A DNA stretch of 64,000 bases from Leifsonia sp. 1010 (GTDB lineage Bacteria > Actinomycetota > Actinomycetes > Actinomycetales > Microbacteriaceae). Each line of letters begins with the position of its first letter. Position 1 is the stretch's first letter. Both the position numbers and the translations under genes were made by a program. The notes below the pieces were generated by a model. That model made no database searches. It was not told where the DNA came from and was given only the letters and a program-made list of their open reading frames with translations. Positions 9,198-17,676 of this stretch are shown here, in pieces. The stretch lies in assembly GCF_031455295.1 (NCBI RefSeq), contig NZ_JAVDSL010000001.1, positions 186,001-250,000 on the forward strand, written 5' to 3'.

Positions 9198-9602
9198 TCA
9201 CTTGCGGTCGAGCACGCCGATCTGCGTCCCGGCCTCGTCGTAGACGTTCAGGGTGTCGCCGTCGGAGCGCGCGCTCGCGGCCTTCGACAGCCACGGGTCG
9301 ACATCTGCGCACGCTTTCTGCGTCGCGGCCAGCGCACCGAACGTGATCGACCCCTTCGACTCGCTCCACGTGCCGGTCAGCGAATTGCAACCGTCGTTGC
9401 CGCTGAGCTGGCCGCCGTCCTTCAGGTCGAGGCTGGTGCCGGTGGGATGATCGGACGTCCAGGTCCCGGTGTAGTCGGAGGCGCTCGACGGCGCACAACC
9501 CGCCAGGGCGGCGAGCGCCAGCAGGAGCGCCGACGCACCCGCGATGGAGCGTCCGGCGACGGCGCGTTCGGAACTGGGGCGGAGTCGATGCGCGGGATTC
9601 AC
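9198..9602 (-). CDS. META/HslJ-like lipoprotein
   Basis: A 134-residue exported protein. A hydrophobic signal segment ends in the lipobox LAALAGC, predicting a lipid-anchored Cys near residue 36. The mature part (YTGTWTSDHPTGTSLDLKDG and NDGCNSLTGTWS) resembles the META/HslJ fold, including the GNDGCN turn common in such domains. It converges with the ArsR gene with only 10 bases between. Function unknown. Confidence 0.75.
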   Translation of the reverse strand: MNPAHRLRPSSERAVAGRSIAGASALLLALAALAGCAPSSASDYTGTWTSDHPTGTSLDLKDGGQLSGNDGCNSLTGTWSESKGSITFGALAATQKACADVDPWLSKAASARSDGDTLNVYDEAGTQIGVLDRK

Positions 9603-9656
9603 GGCGCCAGTATGAGCACGGCCGCCGCGCGTCGGCTAGGCAGTACCGCCGGAGCG

Positions 9657-10079
9657 TCAGGAGGCCAGCGCGACCTGACGGAAGCGGATGACGGACGAGT
9701 CGGCTCCGCGGTCGGTGCGGTCGTAGGCGGCGCGGATGGGGTTCACCGTCCGCCCGTTCGGGAGCACCACCGCGAGCCCGGCGTCCTCCGGCACTCCGCG
9801 CCGTGGCGCCGCGCTGCTCCACCGTCCGCCGTCGGTCCGCACCAGGATCTCGCCGATCAGGCAGCCCAGGCTCTGCAAGGTGAACTCGTCGCCCACGAAG
9901 CCGTCGTCGGTGCGCAGGTCGGTGAACAGCCGCTCGACGTAGACGAGGTCCTCCGGGACGTACGTGACGGTGTGACCGTAGATGTCACGGATGCCGCCCG
10001 CCATCGCGCCCGCGAGCAACGAGCCGACGGCGGGGTCTGGCCGCCGCCGGCGCGTCGCTTCACGAGGGAACCGGAACAT
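9657..10079 (-). CDS. Conserved hypothetical protein (DUF3806-like)
   Basis: From ATG 10079 the frame codes for 140 residues without a signal peptide. The core (FVGDEFTLQSLGCLIGEILV, then VVLPNGRTVNPIRAAYDRTD) resembles small bacterial proteins of the DUF3806 type, but I am not certain of the family. It sits between a lipoprotein and an MFS gene on the same strand, with gaps too long to show an operon. Confidence 0.6.
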   Translation of the reverse strand: MFRFPREATRRRRPDPAVGSLLAGAMAGGIRDIYGHTVTYVPEDLVYVERLFTDLRTDDGFVGDEFTLQSLGCLIGEILVRTDGGRWSSAAPRRGVPEDAGLAVVLPNGRTVNPIRAAYDRTDRGADSSVIRFRQVALAS

Positions 10080-10170
10080 GCCGCCCACGGTAGACCTCCG
10101 TTCGGCTGCGCTGCGCGCCCCAATACGAGTGGCCCGTGTTCGCGGGACGCGACGCGGCATCGCGGCGGTG

Positions 10171-11661
10171 TCAGGATGCGGCGGGCGCCTCGGGCGTTGC
10201 CGCGCCACCCCGCGCGCGCAGGAAGCCCCAGAGCACGAGCGCACCCGCCACCGCGGTGAGCGCAAGCCCCGCGACCGTGACGGCCTCGCGGAATTGAGCG
10301 GTCTGCTCCGGCGACCATCCCGCCGTCGCGATACTGCCCGCGAACAACCCCGCGAGCACCGTCCCCGCGAGGGCGAGCCCGACGCCCGAGGCGACCTCGG
10401 AGGCAGTGTCGGTGAGCGCCGCTCCGATGGTGGTCCGGCTCTCCGGAAGGCCACGGAGCACGTTGGTCCCGGCGACCACGCCGACGACCCGGATGCCCGC
10501 CGCCACCAGCACCAGGGCGACCGCGATCCAGCCGTACCCGAAGCGGCCGAACACGGCGTAGACGGCGAGGCCGGCGACGACGGCGGCTGCGCTCATCCAG
10601 GCCGCCCGATCCATCCCGACGCGGCGCACGAACGGGGTGATGACCGCCCCTCCCGCGAGCAGGACGACGACCTGCGGCAGCATCCCGAGCGCCGCGAGCG
10701 CCGGAGGCCACCCCCAGTCGAACTGCAGCTGCAGCGTGACGAGGTACCCGAGCCCCGCCGTGGCGATCGCGGCGGCCGCCTTGAACGCCAGCCCGCTGGA
10801 GACGAGGGGATGCGCGATCAGGGGCAGCTCGAGGAGCGGGTGGCGTGCGGTCCGCTGCCGCACGACGAAGAGGACCGCCGCGGCGATGGCCGCCCCCGTG
10901 ACGAGCCACGGCATCCCGGCGTCGAGGCCCTGCTCCACGAACAGGGTCGGTGCGATCAGCGCGAGCACGATGGCGGCGGTGCCCAGCGCCGCGCCCACCA
11001 GGTCGATGGGGTCACGATGCAGCCCGCCGGGGTCGTCGGCGGGGATGCCGAGCCGTACGCACACGATCGCCAGGGCCGCGATGGGGACGTTGACCAGCAG
11101 GAGCACCTGCCACGGGGCGACGGCGAGGACGAAGCCTCCGGCCGTCGGTCCGATCGCGAGCCCGACGAGCCCGACCGTCGAGATGACGGTCATCGCCTTC
11201 ACCCGCAGGTCGTCCGCCGCGAACAGCCGGAATGCGAGCGCCATCGAGCCGGGCGTCGTCATCGCGGCGGCGATGCCCATGCCGACGCGCACGGCGATCA
11301 GCTCCTCCGTCGTCGAGACGAATGCGGTCGCCAGGCTGGCGAGACCGAGCAGGACGAGGCCGATGAGCATGACCCGGCGTCGGCCGTACCGGTCGGCGAT
11401 GGCGCCGAAGGCGAGCATCGAGCCGCCGAAGACGACCGCGTACGCGCCTGTCACCCACTGGAGGCCGGCGGTCGACGCGTGGAGTTCGCGGCCGATAGTG
11501 GGAAGGGCGACGTTGAGGATCGAGTTGTCGAGCATCTCGAAGAGGAAGACGGCGGAGAGGCCGGCGAGGGCCATCCACGCGTCACGCAGGGAGCGCGGAG
11601 CGTGGCGGCCGACGGGGAGGGGCGGCTCGGGGACAATGGGAGCGGTCTGCTCAGAGGACAT
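10171..11661 (-). CDS. MFS efflux transporter, DHA2-like
   Basis: A 496-residue transporter with about 14 hydrophobic helices. Helix 1 has the DHA2 signature EMLDNSILNVALPTI, and motif A is GAIADRYGRRRVMLIG. It starts at ATG 11661, directly beside the dyad at 11661-11693, and is transcribed away from a TetR-type regulator. That arrangement is the usual one for a drug-inducible exporter repressed by its neighbour. Substrate unknown. Confidence 0.9.
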   Translation of the reverse strand: MSSEQTAPIVPEPPLPVGRHAPRSLRDAWMALAGLSAVFLFEMLDNSILNVALPTIGRELHASTAGLQWVTGAYAVVFGGSMLAFGAIADRYGRRRVMLIGLVLLGLASLATAFVSTTEELIAVRVGMGIAAAMTTPGSMALAFRLFAADDLRVKAMTVISTVGLVGLAIGPTAGGFVLAVAPWQVLLLVNVPIAALAIVCVRLGIPADDPGGLHRDPIDLVGAALGTAAIVLALIAPTLFVEQGLDAGMPWLVTGAAIAAAVLFVVRQRTARHPLLELPLIAHPLVSSGLAFKAAAAIATAGLGYLVTLQLQFDWGWPPALAALGMLPQVVVLLAGGAVITPFVRRVGMDRAAWMSAAAVVAGLAVYAVFGRFGYGWIAVALVLVAAGIRVVGVVAGTNVLRGLPESRTTIGAALTDTASEVASGVGLALAGTVLAGLFAGSIATAGWSPEQTAQFREAVTVAGLALTAVAGALVLWGFLRARGGAATPEAPAAS

Positions 11662-11693
11662 GTCACTAGGTTATGCGACTAAACTTAGTGACA
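11661..11693. promoter_or_regulatory. Candidate TetR operator between MFS and regulator
   Basis: TGTCACTA (11661-11668) and TAGTGACA (11686-11693) are perfect 8-bp inverted arms, and the symmetry extends inward as GTT...AAaC. The site covers the exporter's start codon and lies 30 bases before the regulator start, so a bound dimer could block both genes. The regulator's identity as its binder is inference from position. Confidence 0.75.
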
Positions 11694-11722
11694 CAAGCTA
11701 ATCATGGAAGGACGACGCCCGC

Positions 11723-12337
11723 ATGCCCAGAACCAGCGAGCGCGGCGGCCCGCAGACGCGTGCCCGCATCGCCGGAATCGCCTCCGGGCTCTTCGCCGAA
11801 CGCGGCTTCGACGCCGTGACCGTGGCCGACGTCGCCCGCGAGGCCGGCGTGTCCAGCGTGACGGTGTTCAAGCACTTCCCCCGCAAGGAGGACCTCTACC
11901 TCGACCGCTCGGCCGACGCCGAGGCCGTGTTGCGCGCGGCTGTTCGGGACCGCGCGGGCGGCACCGGCGTGCTGGCCTCGCTCAGGGAGGCGACGCTCCG
12001 GCTGGTCGAGGAGCGGCATCCCCTCTCCGGACTCGACGCCCGCTCTGTTCCGTTCTTCCGTACCGTCGGCGGTTCCGCCGCCCTGGTCGCCCGCGCCCGC
12101 GAACTCGCCGGCGAGCTGCAGCAGGGGCTCGCAGATGACCTGGACGCGGATGCCGAATTCGACGGCGACGCGGCCCTGTTCGCCGCGATGTTCATTGGAG
12201 GCTATGCAGTGCTCCTCGTGGATGCGGCTCGGCGGCTGATCGCGGGAGAACCGGCCGACGACGTCGCGGCGGCCCAGCGGGCACGGATGAGCGCGCTGTT
12301 CGACCTCCTCGCGCGCGGGTTCGGCGACGACGTCTGA
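11723..12337 (+). CDS. TetR/AcrR family repressor
   Basis: A 204-residue regulator with an N-terminal helix-turn-helix (RARIAGIASGLFAERGFDAV, then VAREAGVSSVTVFKHFPRKEDL, about residues 12-60) and an all-helical C-terminal ligand domain. The divergent position next to a DHA2 exporter and the palindrome between them support a role as local repressor released by the exporter's substrate. Confidence 0.9.
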   Translation: MPRTSERGGPQTRARIAGIASGLFAERGFDAVTVADVAREAGVSSVTVFKHFPRKEDLYLDRSADAEAVLRAAVRDRAGGTGVLASLREATLRLVEERHPLSGLDARSVPFFRTVGGSAALVARARELAGELQQGLADDLDADAEFDGDAALFAAMFIGGYAVLLVDAARRLIAGEPADDVAAAQRARMSALFDLLARGFGDDV

Positions 12338-12410
12338 GGACGGAGAGCGCGCGGCCCGGCGCTATGCTGACCCGCGGGAACGGTCCGACGGGGCCCGAAG
12401 GGGGAGACGG

Positions 12411-12917
12411 ATGCACGCACGACAGCGGGGTAGTGGGGCAGTCACTGCCCTGGGGGTCGCCATGGCACTCGGCATCACCACGGCGCTGGCCGGATGCGCC
12501 GATCTCGACCAGCGGTCGGTCGCCGCCACCGCGATCGCTCCACCGACGCCGAGCCCGAGCCGGACCGCAACGGCAGAGACCTACGACCTCACCGTTCACC
12601 GCACCTTCCCGCTCAGCGACGGCAGCACCGCGCCCGGCTGCGTGCAGGTCGCCGTCGAGCGCGACGAGGTGACCGCGGACGCTCAGACGGACGAGCGCAT
12701 CGCGGCGGCCCGGAAACTCCTGCTCTCGACGAACTGGGAGGCGGAACCTGTCTCGCTGGACGAGCTGGGGGCCGAAGAGCGTCAGGTCGAGAAGGACCGC
12801 GGCGAGAGCGAAGCCGTGATGCTCTCGGGCGTGCTGTCGGACCACATCTCGAAAGCCCTTCAGGACGCGGGCCTGATGGGCGGCGGCATCTCGCTGCGCG
12901 GTCACGTCGGATGCTGA
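12411..12917 (+). CDS. Secreted lipoprotein, unknown function
   Basis: A 168-residue protein with a signal segment ending LAGC (lipobox) followed by a Pro/Ser/Thr linker (APPTPSPSRTATA). The globular part has two cysteines, one in APGCVQV and one as the last residue, that could form a disulfide. I do not recognise a family. A TATGCT -10-like element lies at 12363-12368, so it is probably a single-gene transcript. Confidence 0.65.
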   Translation: MHARQRGSGAVTALGVAMALGITTALAGCADLDQRSVAATAIAPPTPSPSRTATAETYDLTVHRTFPLSDGSTAPGCVQVAVERDEVTADAQTDERIAAARKLLLSTNWEAEPVSLDELGAEERQVEKDRGESEAVMLSGVLSDHISKALQDAGLMGGGISLRGHVGC

Positions 12918-13035
12918 AGTGAGCGGCGCGCATCCGATGGGGTCATCGCGCAGCCAGATCCATCCACTGCGATAGTAAAGTTTGCTCAGGCCGCGCAGGG
13001 CGGCCGCGAGTCTGGCTCGGGATGAGGAGGCGCCG

Positions 13036-14271
13036 GTGGCCAAACGGACGCGCGCGACAGCGACCACCAGCACTCTGGCGCGCGTCAACCAGACGGCCAT
13101 CATCGAGGCCCTCCGCGAGTCCGGGGCACTTTCCCGGCAGCAGCTCGGCCTCAAGACGGGCCTGAGCCCGGCCACCATCAATCGGCTGACAGCCGCCCTC
13201 ATCGAGGACGGGCTCGTCGTCGCGGCCGGCCAGGAGCCGTCAACCGGCGGCCGGCCCTCGGTGCTGCTCCGCTACGCCGGGAGCTCGCGCCTCGTCGCGG
13301 CGATCCAGCTCCGCGCGGAGACGGTCACGGGCATCCTGGTCGACTTCGACGGGAAGATCGTCTTCCGGCGCTCCGTTCCCCTCGGCGCGCGGCAGGCGGG
13401 GGACCCGGCGGGGGCGGACACGGAGTCGCCCGAACGCGCAGCGGACCAGGATCGCCAGCTGCGCAAAGTGTTCCGGCTGTTCGACGACCTGATCGCGACG
13501 GCCGACTCGATGGGCACGCCCTGCCTCGCGGTCGGGATCGCCGTGCCGGGGGTCGTGCAACAGCCGGATGGCGTGGTCGGCACGATGCCGGAGTTCGGCT
13601 GGACCGGCGTCCCCTTCGGCACGCTCCTCCGACAGCGGACCACCCTGCCCGTGGTGGTGGAGAACGACGCGAACGCGCTGGCCTTCGGCGAGCTCCACAC
13701 CGGTGCGGGCCGCGGCCTCTCCAGCCTGGTCGCGCTGTTCCTCGAGAACGGCCTCGGCGCCGGGATCGTCGCGAACGGCGAACTGCACCGGGGCGCGCGG
13801 GCGGAGGCGGGCGAGATCGGTTACCTGCTGATGGAGCGGTCCTCGTTGGAGCGGTCGTACGACGCGCGCGGCGACCTGGAGGATCGCATCGGATCGCTCG
13901 CGCTCACCCAGCGGGCTCGCGAGCGCGGCATCCCCCTGCCGGATGGCGGGTCGCTGACGGCCGAGGACGTGTTCGAGCTGGCCCGCGACGGCAACGCCGA
14001 TGCGCAGGAGCTCGCGGACGAGATCCTCGACATGGTGGCCATCGCGGTGGCGGCCCTCGTGATCGTGCTCGATCCGGAGCTCGTGGTTGTGGGGAGCAGT
14101 TTCGTCGGAAGCTCGGACACCGTCATCCCGGGCATCCAGGAGCGGTTGCGCGGCCGCATCATCCGGGTGCCGCGCATCGAGCCGGCCACCCACCGAGAGG
14201 ATGCGGTGCTGCTGGGCGCGGCGGAGCTCGCCGCGGCCGAGGTCAACGGCTTCGCCTACCTCGCCTTCTGA
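13036..14271 (+). CDS. ROK-family transcriptional regulator (NagC/XylR type)
   Basis: About 411 residues from GTG 13036, chosen because GAGGAGG lies 5 bases upstream. The N-terminus is a winged helix (VNQTAIIEALRESGALSRQQ...LSPATINRLTAALIEDGLV), followed by the two-lobed ROK sugar-kinase fold (VVENDANALAFGELH; EAGEIGYLLM). The zinc motif CxCGxxGC is absent, and the ExGH catalytic His position is Tyr (GEIGY). The protein is therefore a pure regulator rather than an active kinase. It directly precedes an amino-sugar type transport operon, which it probably controls. Confidence 0.88.
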   Translation: MAKRTRATATTSTLARVNQTAIIEALRESGALSRQQLGLKTGLSPATINRLTAALIEDGLVVAAGQEPSTGGRPSVLLRYAGSSRLVAAIQLRAETVTGILVDFDGKIVFRRSVPLGARQAGDPAGADTESPERAADQDRQLRKVFRLFDDLIATADSMGTPCLAVGIAVPGVVQQPDGVVGTMPEFGWTGVPFGTLLRQRTTLPVVVENDANALAFGELHTGAGRGLSSLVALFLENGLGAGIVANGELHRGARAEAGEIGYLLMERSSLERSYDARGDLEDRIGSLALTQRARERGIPLPDGGSLTAEDVFELARDGNADAQELADEILDMVAIAVAALVIVLDPELVVVGSSFVGSSDTVIPGIQERLRGRIIRVPRIEPATHREDAVLLGAAELAAAEVNGFAYLAF

Positions 14272-14290
14272 GCCCTCCCCTCCCCGCCGC

Positions 14291-14351
14291 CGAGATTTGC
14301 GCCAATTCTCGGTTATGCGGCCGCGATAACGACGATTTGCGCCAAATCTCG
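14291..14351. repeat. Composite inverted/direct repeat between ROK gene and sugar operon
   Basis: CGAGATTTG (14291-14299) and CAAATCTCG (14343-14351) are inverted. ATTTGCGCCAA occurs twice as a direct repeat (14295-14305 and 14335-14345), and GTTAT/ATAAC flank a GCGGCCGC palindrome in the centre. It could terminate the ROK gene, serve as operator for the operon promoter just downstream, or be a dispersed intergenic element. Confidence 0.65.
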
Positions 14352-14387
14352 AGCCGAACGTCGGCGCGGGTCGGGCGAGAGCGGGTC

Positions 14388-14417
14388 TTGACGCGGGGGC
14401 GCAACGTCGCTTAGGTT
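14388..14417 (+). promoter_or_regulatory. Predicted sigma70-type promoter of the amino-sugar operon
   Basis: TTGACG (14388-14393) is followed after 18 bases by TAGGTT (14412-14417), about 65 bases before the kinase start. It lies immediately after the repeat at 14291-14351. The match is moderate and the start site is not known. Confidence 0.5.
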
Positions 14418-14483
14418 TGACGCACTTCTTCTCACTCCGATAGGAAAGAAGAGGCACCCCTTCAGCGACGCAGAGGAGCAGAC

Positions 14484-15422
14484 GTGATCGTCGGAATCGA
14501 CATCGGCGGCACCAAGACGCACGTCTGCGTCGAGGACGACGCCGGCGCCGCGCTCCTCGACCGGTCGGTGCAGACCGCCGACTGGCAGCACGGCGGCGAC
14601 CTCCACTCCGAGCAGAACGTGCGCGGACTCCTCGCCCTGCTCGACGACGTTCCCGGCGCCGCCTCCGCTCCCCTGGTCGTCGGCGCACACGGGCTCGACA
14701 GCGAAGGCCAGACCCTCGCCTTCTCGGAGACGCTCGCCGCGCTCCACGACGGTCCGGCCCTCGCGGTCAACGACGTCGAACTCGTCGGCCCCGCCGCCGG
14801 GTTCGACGAGGCCATCGCCGTCATCGCGGGCACCGGGAGCAAGGTCGTCGGGCGGCGCGCCGACGGGACTCTGGTGAGTGCGGGAGGCTACGGCTACATC
14901 CTCAACGACCCGGGGAGCGCGCCGGCGCTGGTCCGGGATGCGGTGCGCACCCTGTTCGAGGCTGTGGACGAGGACGAGCCGCGCGACGCCCTCGCCGACG
15001 CCCTCTACGCGCACTTCGGCGTGGAGGAGATCGTCGGCCTGTCCAACGCCTTGACCGTCCGCCCGCGCGTCACCGTCTGGGGTGCGGCCGCTCCCCTCGT
15101 GTTCGCCGCGGCCGACGCCGGCAGCGTCCGGGCGGCACGCGTCATCGACGCGGCCGCCGACGAGCTCGCCCGCAGCGTCGAGCTGGTCCACCGCCGCGGG
15201 GCGGCCGGCGCCGACGTCGTCTGCGCCGGCGGCGTGGTCAGCCACCAGCCCCGGCTCTTCGACGCCCTCGGCGAGCGGCTGCGCGCCCGCGGGCTCACCC
15301 ACTCCATCCACCTGCTGGATGTCCCCCCGGTGCGCGGCGCACTCGCGCTCGCCCGGCGGCTCACGGAGGCGGCCACCGCTGTCCCCTTCGCACCACCCAC
15401 ACCATCACGGAGGAAGTCATGA
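14484..15422 (+). CDS. BadF/BadG/BcrA/BcrD-type (N-acetyl)glucosamine kinase-like ATPase
   Basis: A 312-residue sugar-kinase-fold protein. It starts MIVGIDIGGTKTHVCVED (phosphate-1 loop), has AVIAGTGSKVVGR as the phosphate-2 element and GGVVSHQP as the adenosine element, the layout of N-acetylglucosamine kinases of the BadF family. It begins an operon with a binding-protein transporter and a SIS protein, so it probably phosphorylates an imported amino sugar. Its stop overlaps the binding-protein start as ATGA. Exact sugar unknown. Confidence 0.82.
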   Translation: MIVGIDIGGTKTHVCVEDDAGAALLDRSVQTADWQHGGDLHSEQNVRGLLALLDDVPGAASAPLVVGAHGLDSEGQTLAFSETLAALHDGPALAVNDVELVGPAAGFDEAIAVIAGTGSKVVGRRADGTLVSAGGYGYILNDPGSAPALVRDAVRTLFEAVDEDEPRDALADALYAHFGVEEIVGLSNALTVRPRVTVWGAAAPLVFAAADAGSVRAARVIDAAADELARSVELVHRRGAAGADVVCAGGVVSHQPRLFDALGERLRARGLTHSIHLLDVPPVRGALALARRLTEAATAVPFAPPTPSRRKS

Positions 15423-16720
15423 GAATCACATCCACCGGGCGTCACCGCACGCTCGCGGGCCTCGCGCTCGCGGCGACGGCGGCGCTCGCCCTGAGCGCGT
15501 GCAGCGTGACGGGCGCCGGGACCTCGTCGGGAGGCGAGGGCGACGGCACCGGAACGATCAACGCGCTGTTCATGAAGCAGGCCGGCTACTCGGAGTCCGA
15601 CGTCAACGCGATGATCAAGGCGTTCGAGGAGAAGAACCCCAAGATCACCGTCAAGCCGACCTTCGTGGCGTACGAGGCCCTCCACGACAAGATCGTCACG
15701 TCCGCACCCGCGGGCACCTACGATGTCGTGCACCTCGACGTGATCTGGCCGGCCGAGTTCGCCTCCAAGAACATCATCACCGACGTCACGAAGCGCTTCC
15801 CCGACTCGTGGAAGAGCGACATGCTCGGCGGCGCGCTCTCCAGCGCCGAATACAAGGGCAAGTACTACGGCGTCCCGTGGGGCCCGTCGACCAAGCTGTT
15901 CTTCTACAACAAGGACATGCTCGCGAAGGTCGGCGCGACCGCGGACGACGTGAAGACGTGGGACGGCGTGCTCACCGTGGCGAAGAAGCTGAAGGATGCC
16001 GGCGTCGTCCAGTACCCGATCGCCTGGAGCTGGGCACAGGCGGAGGCGCTGGTCTGCGACTACGCCGAGCTGCTCGGCGCCTACGGCGGCCAGTTCACCG
16101 ACTCCAGCGGCAAGCTCTCCATCAACAAGGGCGCGGGCGTGCAGGCGCTCGAGTTCATGAAGAAGTCACTGGATGAGGGGCTCACCGACCCGGCGTCGAC
16201 CACGTTCCTCGAGGACGACACCGACAAGTCGATGGCCGCCGGCAAGACCGCCATGGAGCTCAACTGGGAGTCCACCTTCCGCGACCAGAACGACCCGTCG
16301 ATCTCGAAGGTCGTCGGCCAGATCGCCGTCACCCCGCCGCCCGCGGGCCCGAACGGGGACAACCCTGGCGTGAACGGCTCCATGGCGCTGGCGATCGGTG
16401 CCAAGTCGAAGCACCAGCTCGCCGCGTGGAAGTTCATCGAGTACATGACCAGCGAGGCCGTGCAGGACAAGTACGTCAAGAGCTCGATGACGAACTGGAA
16501 GTCGAGCTACACCAAGCCGGACATCACCAAGACCAACCCGGAGGTCTTCGCGGCCGCCGGAAAGGCCTACGACTCGATGATCCTGCGTCCGCCGGTGCCG
16601 AACTACAACTCGGTGTCGCAGGCGATCCAGGTCGAGCTGCAGAACGCGCTGCTCGGCAAGAAGTCGCCGCAGCAGGCCCTCGACGACGCGGTGAAGTCCG
16701 CGAACGAGACCCTCGGATGA
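15419..16720 (+). CDS. ABC sugar-binding lipoprotein
   Basis: A 433-residue solute-binding protein (family 1, carbohydrate type). The signal peptide ends LALSAC with the lipid-anchored Cys at residue 28. The mature protein shows the usual two-lobed pattern (KAFEEKNPKITVKPTFVAYE; YYGVPWGPSTKLFFYNKDML; NGSMALAIGAKSKHQLAAWK). It captures a sugar outside the cell for the two permeases that follow. Both junctions are four-base ATGA overlaps, showing a tightly coupled operon. Neighbouring kinase and SIS genes point to an amino sugar or its oligomer. Confidence 0.92.
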   Translation: MRITSTGRHRTLAGLALAATAALALSACSVTGAGTSSGGEGDGTGTINALFMKQAGYSESDVNAMIKAFEEKNPKITVKPTFVAYEALHDKIVTSAPAGTYDVVHLDVIWPAEFASKNIITDVTKRFPDSWKSDMLGGALSSAEYKGKYYGVPWGPSTKLFFYNKDMLAKVGATADDVKTWDGVLTVAKKLKDAGVVQYPIAWSWAQAEALVCDYAELLGAYGGQFTDSSGKLSINKGAGVQALEFMKKSLDEGLTDPASTTFLEDDTDKSMAAGKTAMELNWESTFRDQNDPSISKVVGQIAVTPPPAGPNGDNPGVNGSMALAIGAKSKHQLAAWKFIEYMTSEAVQDKYVKSSMTNWKSSYTKPDITKTNPEVFAAAGKAYDSMILRPPVPNYNSVSQAIQVELQNALLGKKSPQQALDDAVKSANETLG

Positions 16721-17676
16721 GCGGCGTGTCGGTCGCCGGAGTCGAGACGGAACGGCGCGCGCCCACCACGCGCGGGCGCCGCGACCGCCGCAGGCGCGAC
16801 AACCAGGGGCGGCTCGCCTTCTGGCTGCTGCTGCCGGCCGCGGTCGCGGTGTTCGGGGTGATCGTCTACCCCATCCTCCGCACCCTCCTCATCTCGTTCT
16901 TCGAGGTGAACTCGGCGCTGGCGACCGACACCCCGTTCGTCGGCCTGCAGAACTACATCGACATCCTCACCGCGCCCGGCTTCTGGGCCGCGATGGGGCG
17001 GACGCTGTACTTCACCCTCGTCTCGACAGCGCTGGAGCTCGTCCTCGGGCTCATCGTCGCCGGGCTCCTCAACGCCAAGCTGCGGGCGCGGTGGCTGTTC
17101 CGCGCCGTCGTGATCATCCCCTGGGCGATCCCGACCATCGTCAACGCGGCGATGTGGAAAGGCATCTTCAACGCGCAGTACGGCGCGCTCAACGCGGCGC
17201 TCACCCAGCTCGGGATCATCGACCAGTACCAGGCCTGGCTCGGCGACCCGACGCTCGCCCTCAACATGGTGATCATCGCGGACGTCTGGAAGACGACCCC
17301 GCTGGTGGCGTTCTTCCTGCTCGCCGGGCTGACGTCCATCCCGAACGAGCTGTACGAAGCGGCGAAGGTGGACCGCGCCAGCTGGCCGCGCATCTTCCGC
17401 ACGATCGTGCTCCCGATGCTCGTGCCCTCGATCTCGATCGTGCTGGTGCTTCGCACGGTGGAGGCGTTCAAGGTGTTCGACATCATCTACGCGATGACGC
17501 GCGGCGGCCCCGTGAACGGTACGCAGACCGTCGCCTACTACGCCTACACGACGGCCTTCTCGGACCAGAACTTCGGGGTCGGAGCGGCGCTCTCGTACAT
17601 CATCGTGCTGGTCATCCTGGTGCTGACCTTCGTCTACCTGCGCATGCTGCGCCGATCCGAGATGAGCCTGCTGTGA
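16717..17676 (+). CDS. Sugar ABC transporter permease (MalF/UgpA-like)
   Basis: A 319-residue membrane protein with six helices after a basic cytosolic N-terminus. The EAA loop that docks the ATPase is present (YEAAKVDRASWPRIFRTIVL). It starts at an ATG overlapping the previous stop, and its own stop overlaps the next permease GTG (GTGA). It pairs with the following gene to form the membrane channel. No ATP-binding subunit is encoded nearby, so a shared MsiK-type ATPase elsewhere is expected. Confidence 0.93.
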   Translation: MSGVSVAGVETERRAPTTRGRRDRRRRDNQGRLAFWLLLPAAVAVFGVIVYPILRTLLISFFEVNSALATDTPFVGLQNYIDILTAPGFWAAMGRTLYFTLVSTALELVLGLIVAGLLNAKLRARWLFRAVVIIPWAIPTIVNAAMWKGIFNAQYGALNAALTQLGIIDQYQAWLGDPTLALNMVIIADVWKTTPLVAFFLLAGLTSIPNELYEAAKVDRASWPRIFRTIVLPMLVPSISIVLVLRTVEAFKVFDIIYAMTRGGPVNGTQTVAYYAYTTAFSDQNFGVGAALSYIIVLVILVLTFVYLRMLRRSEMSLL

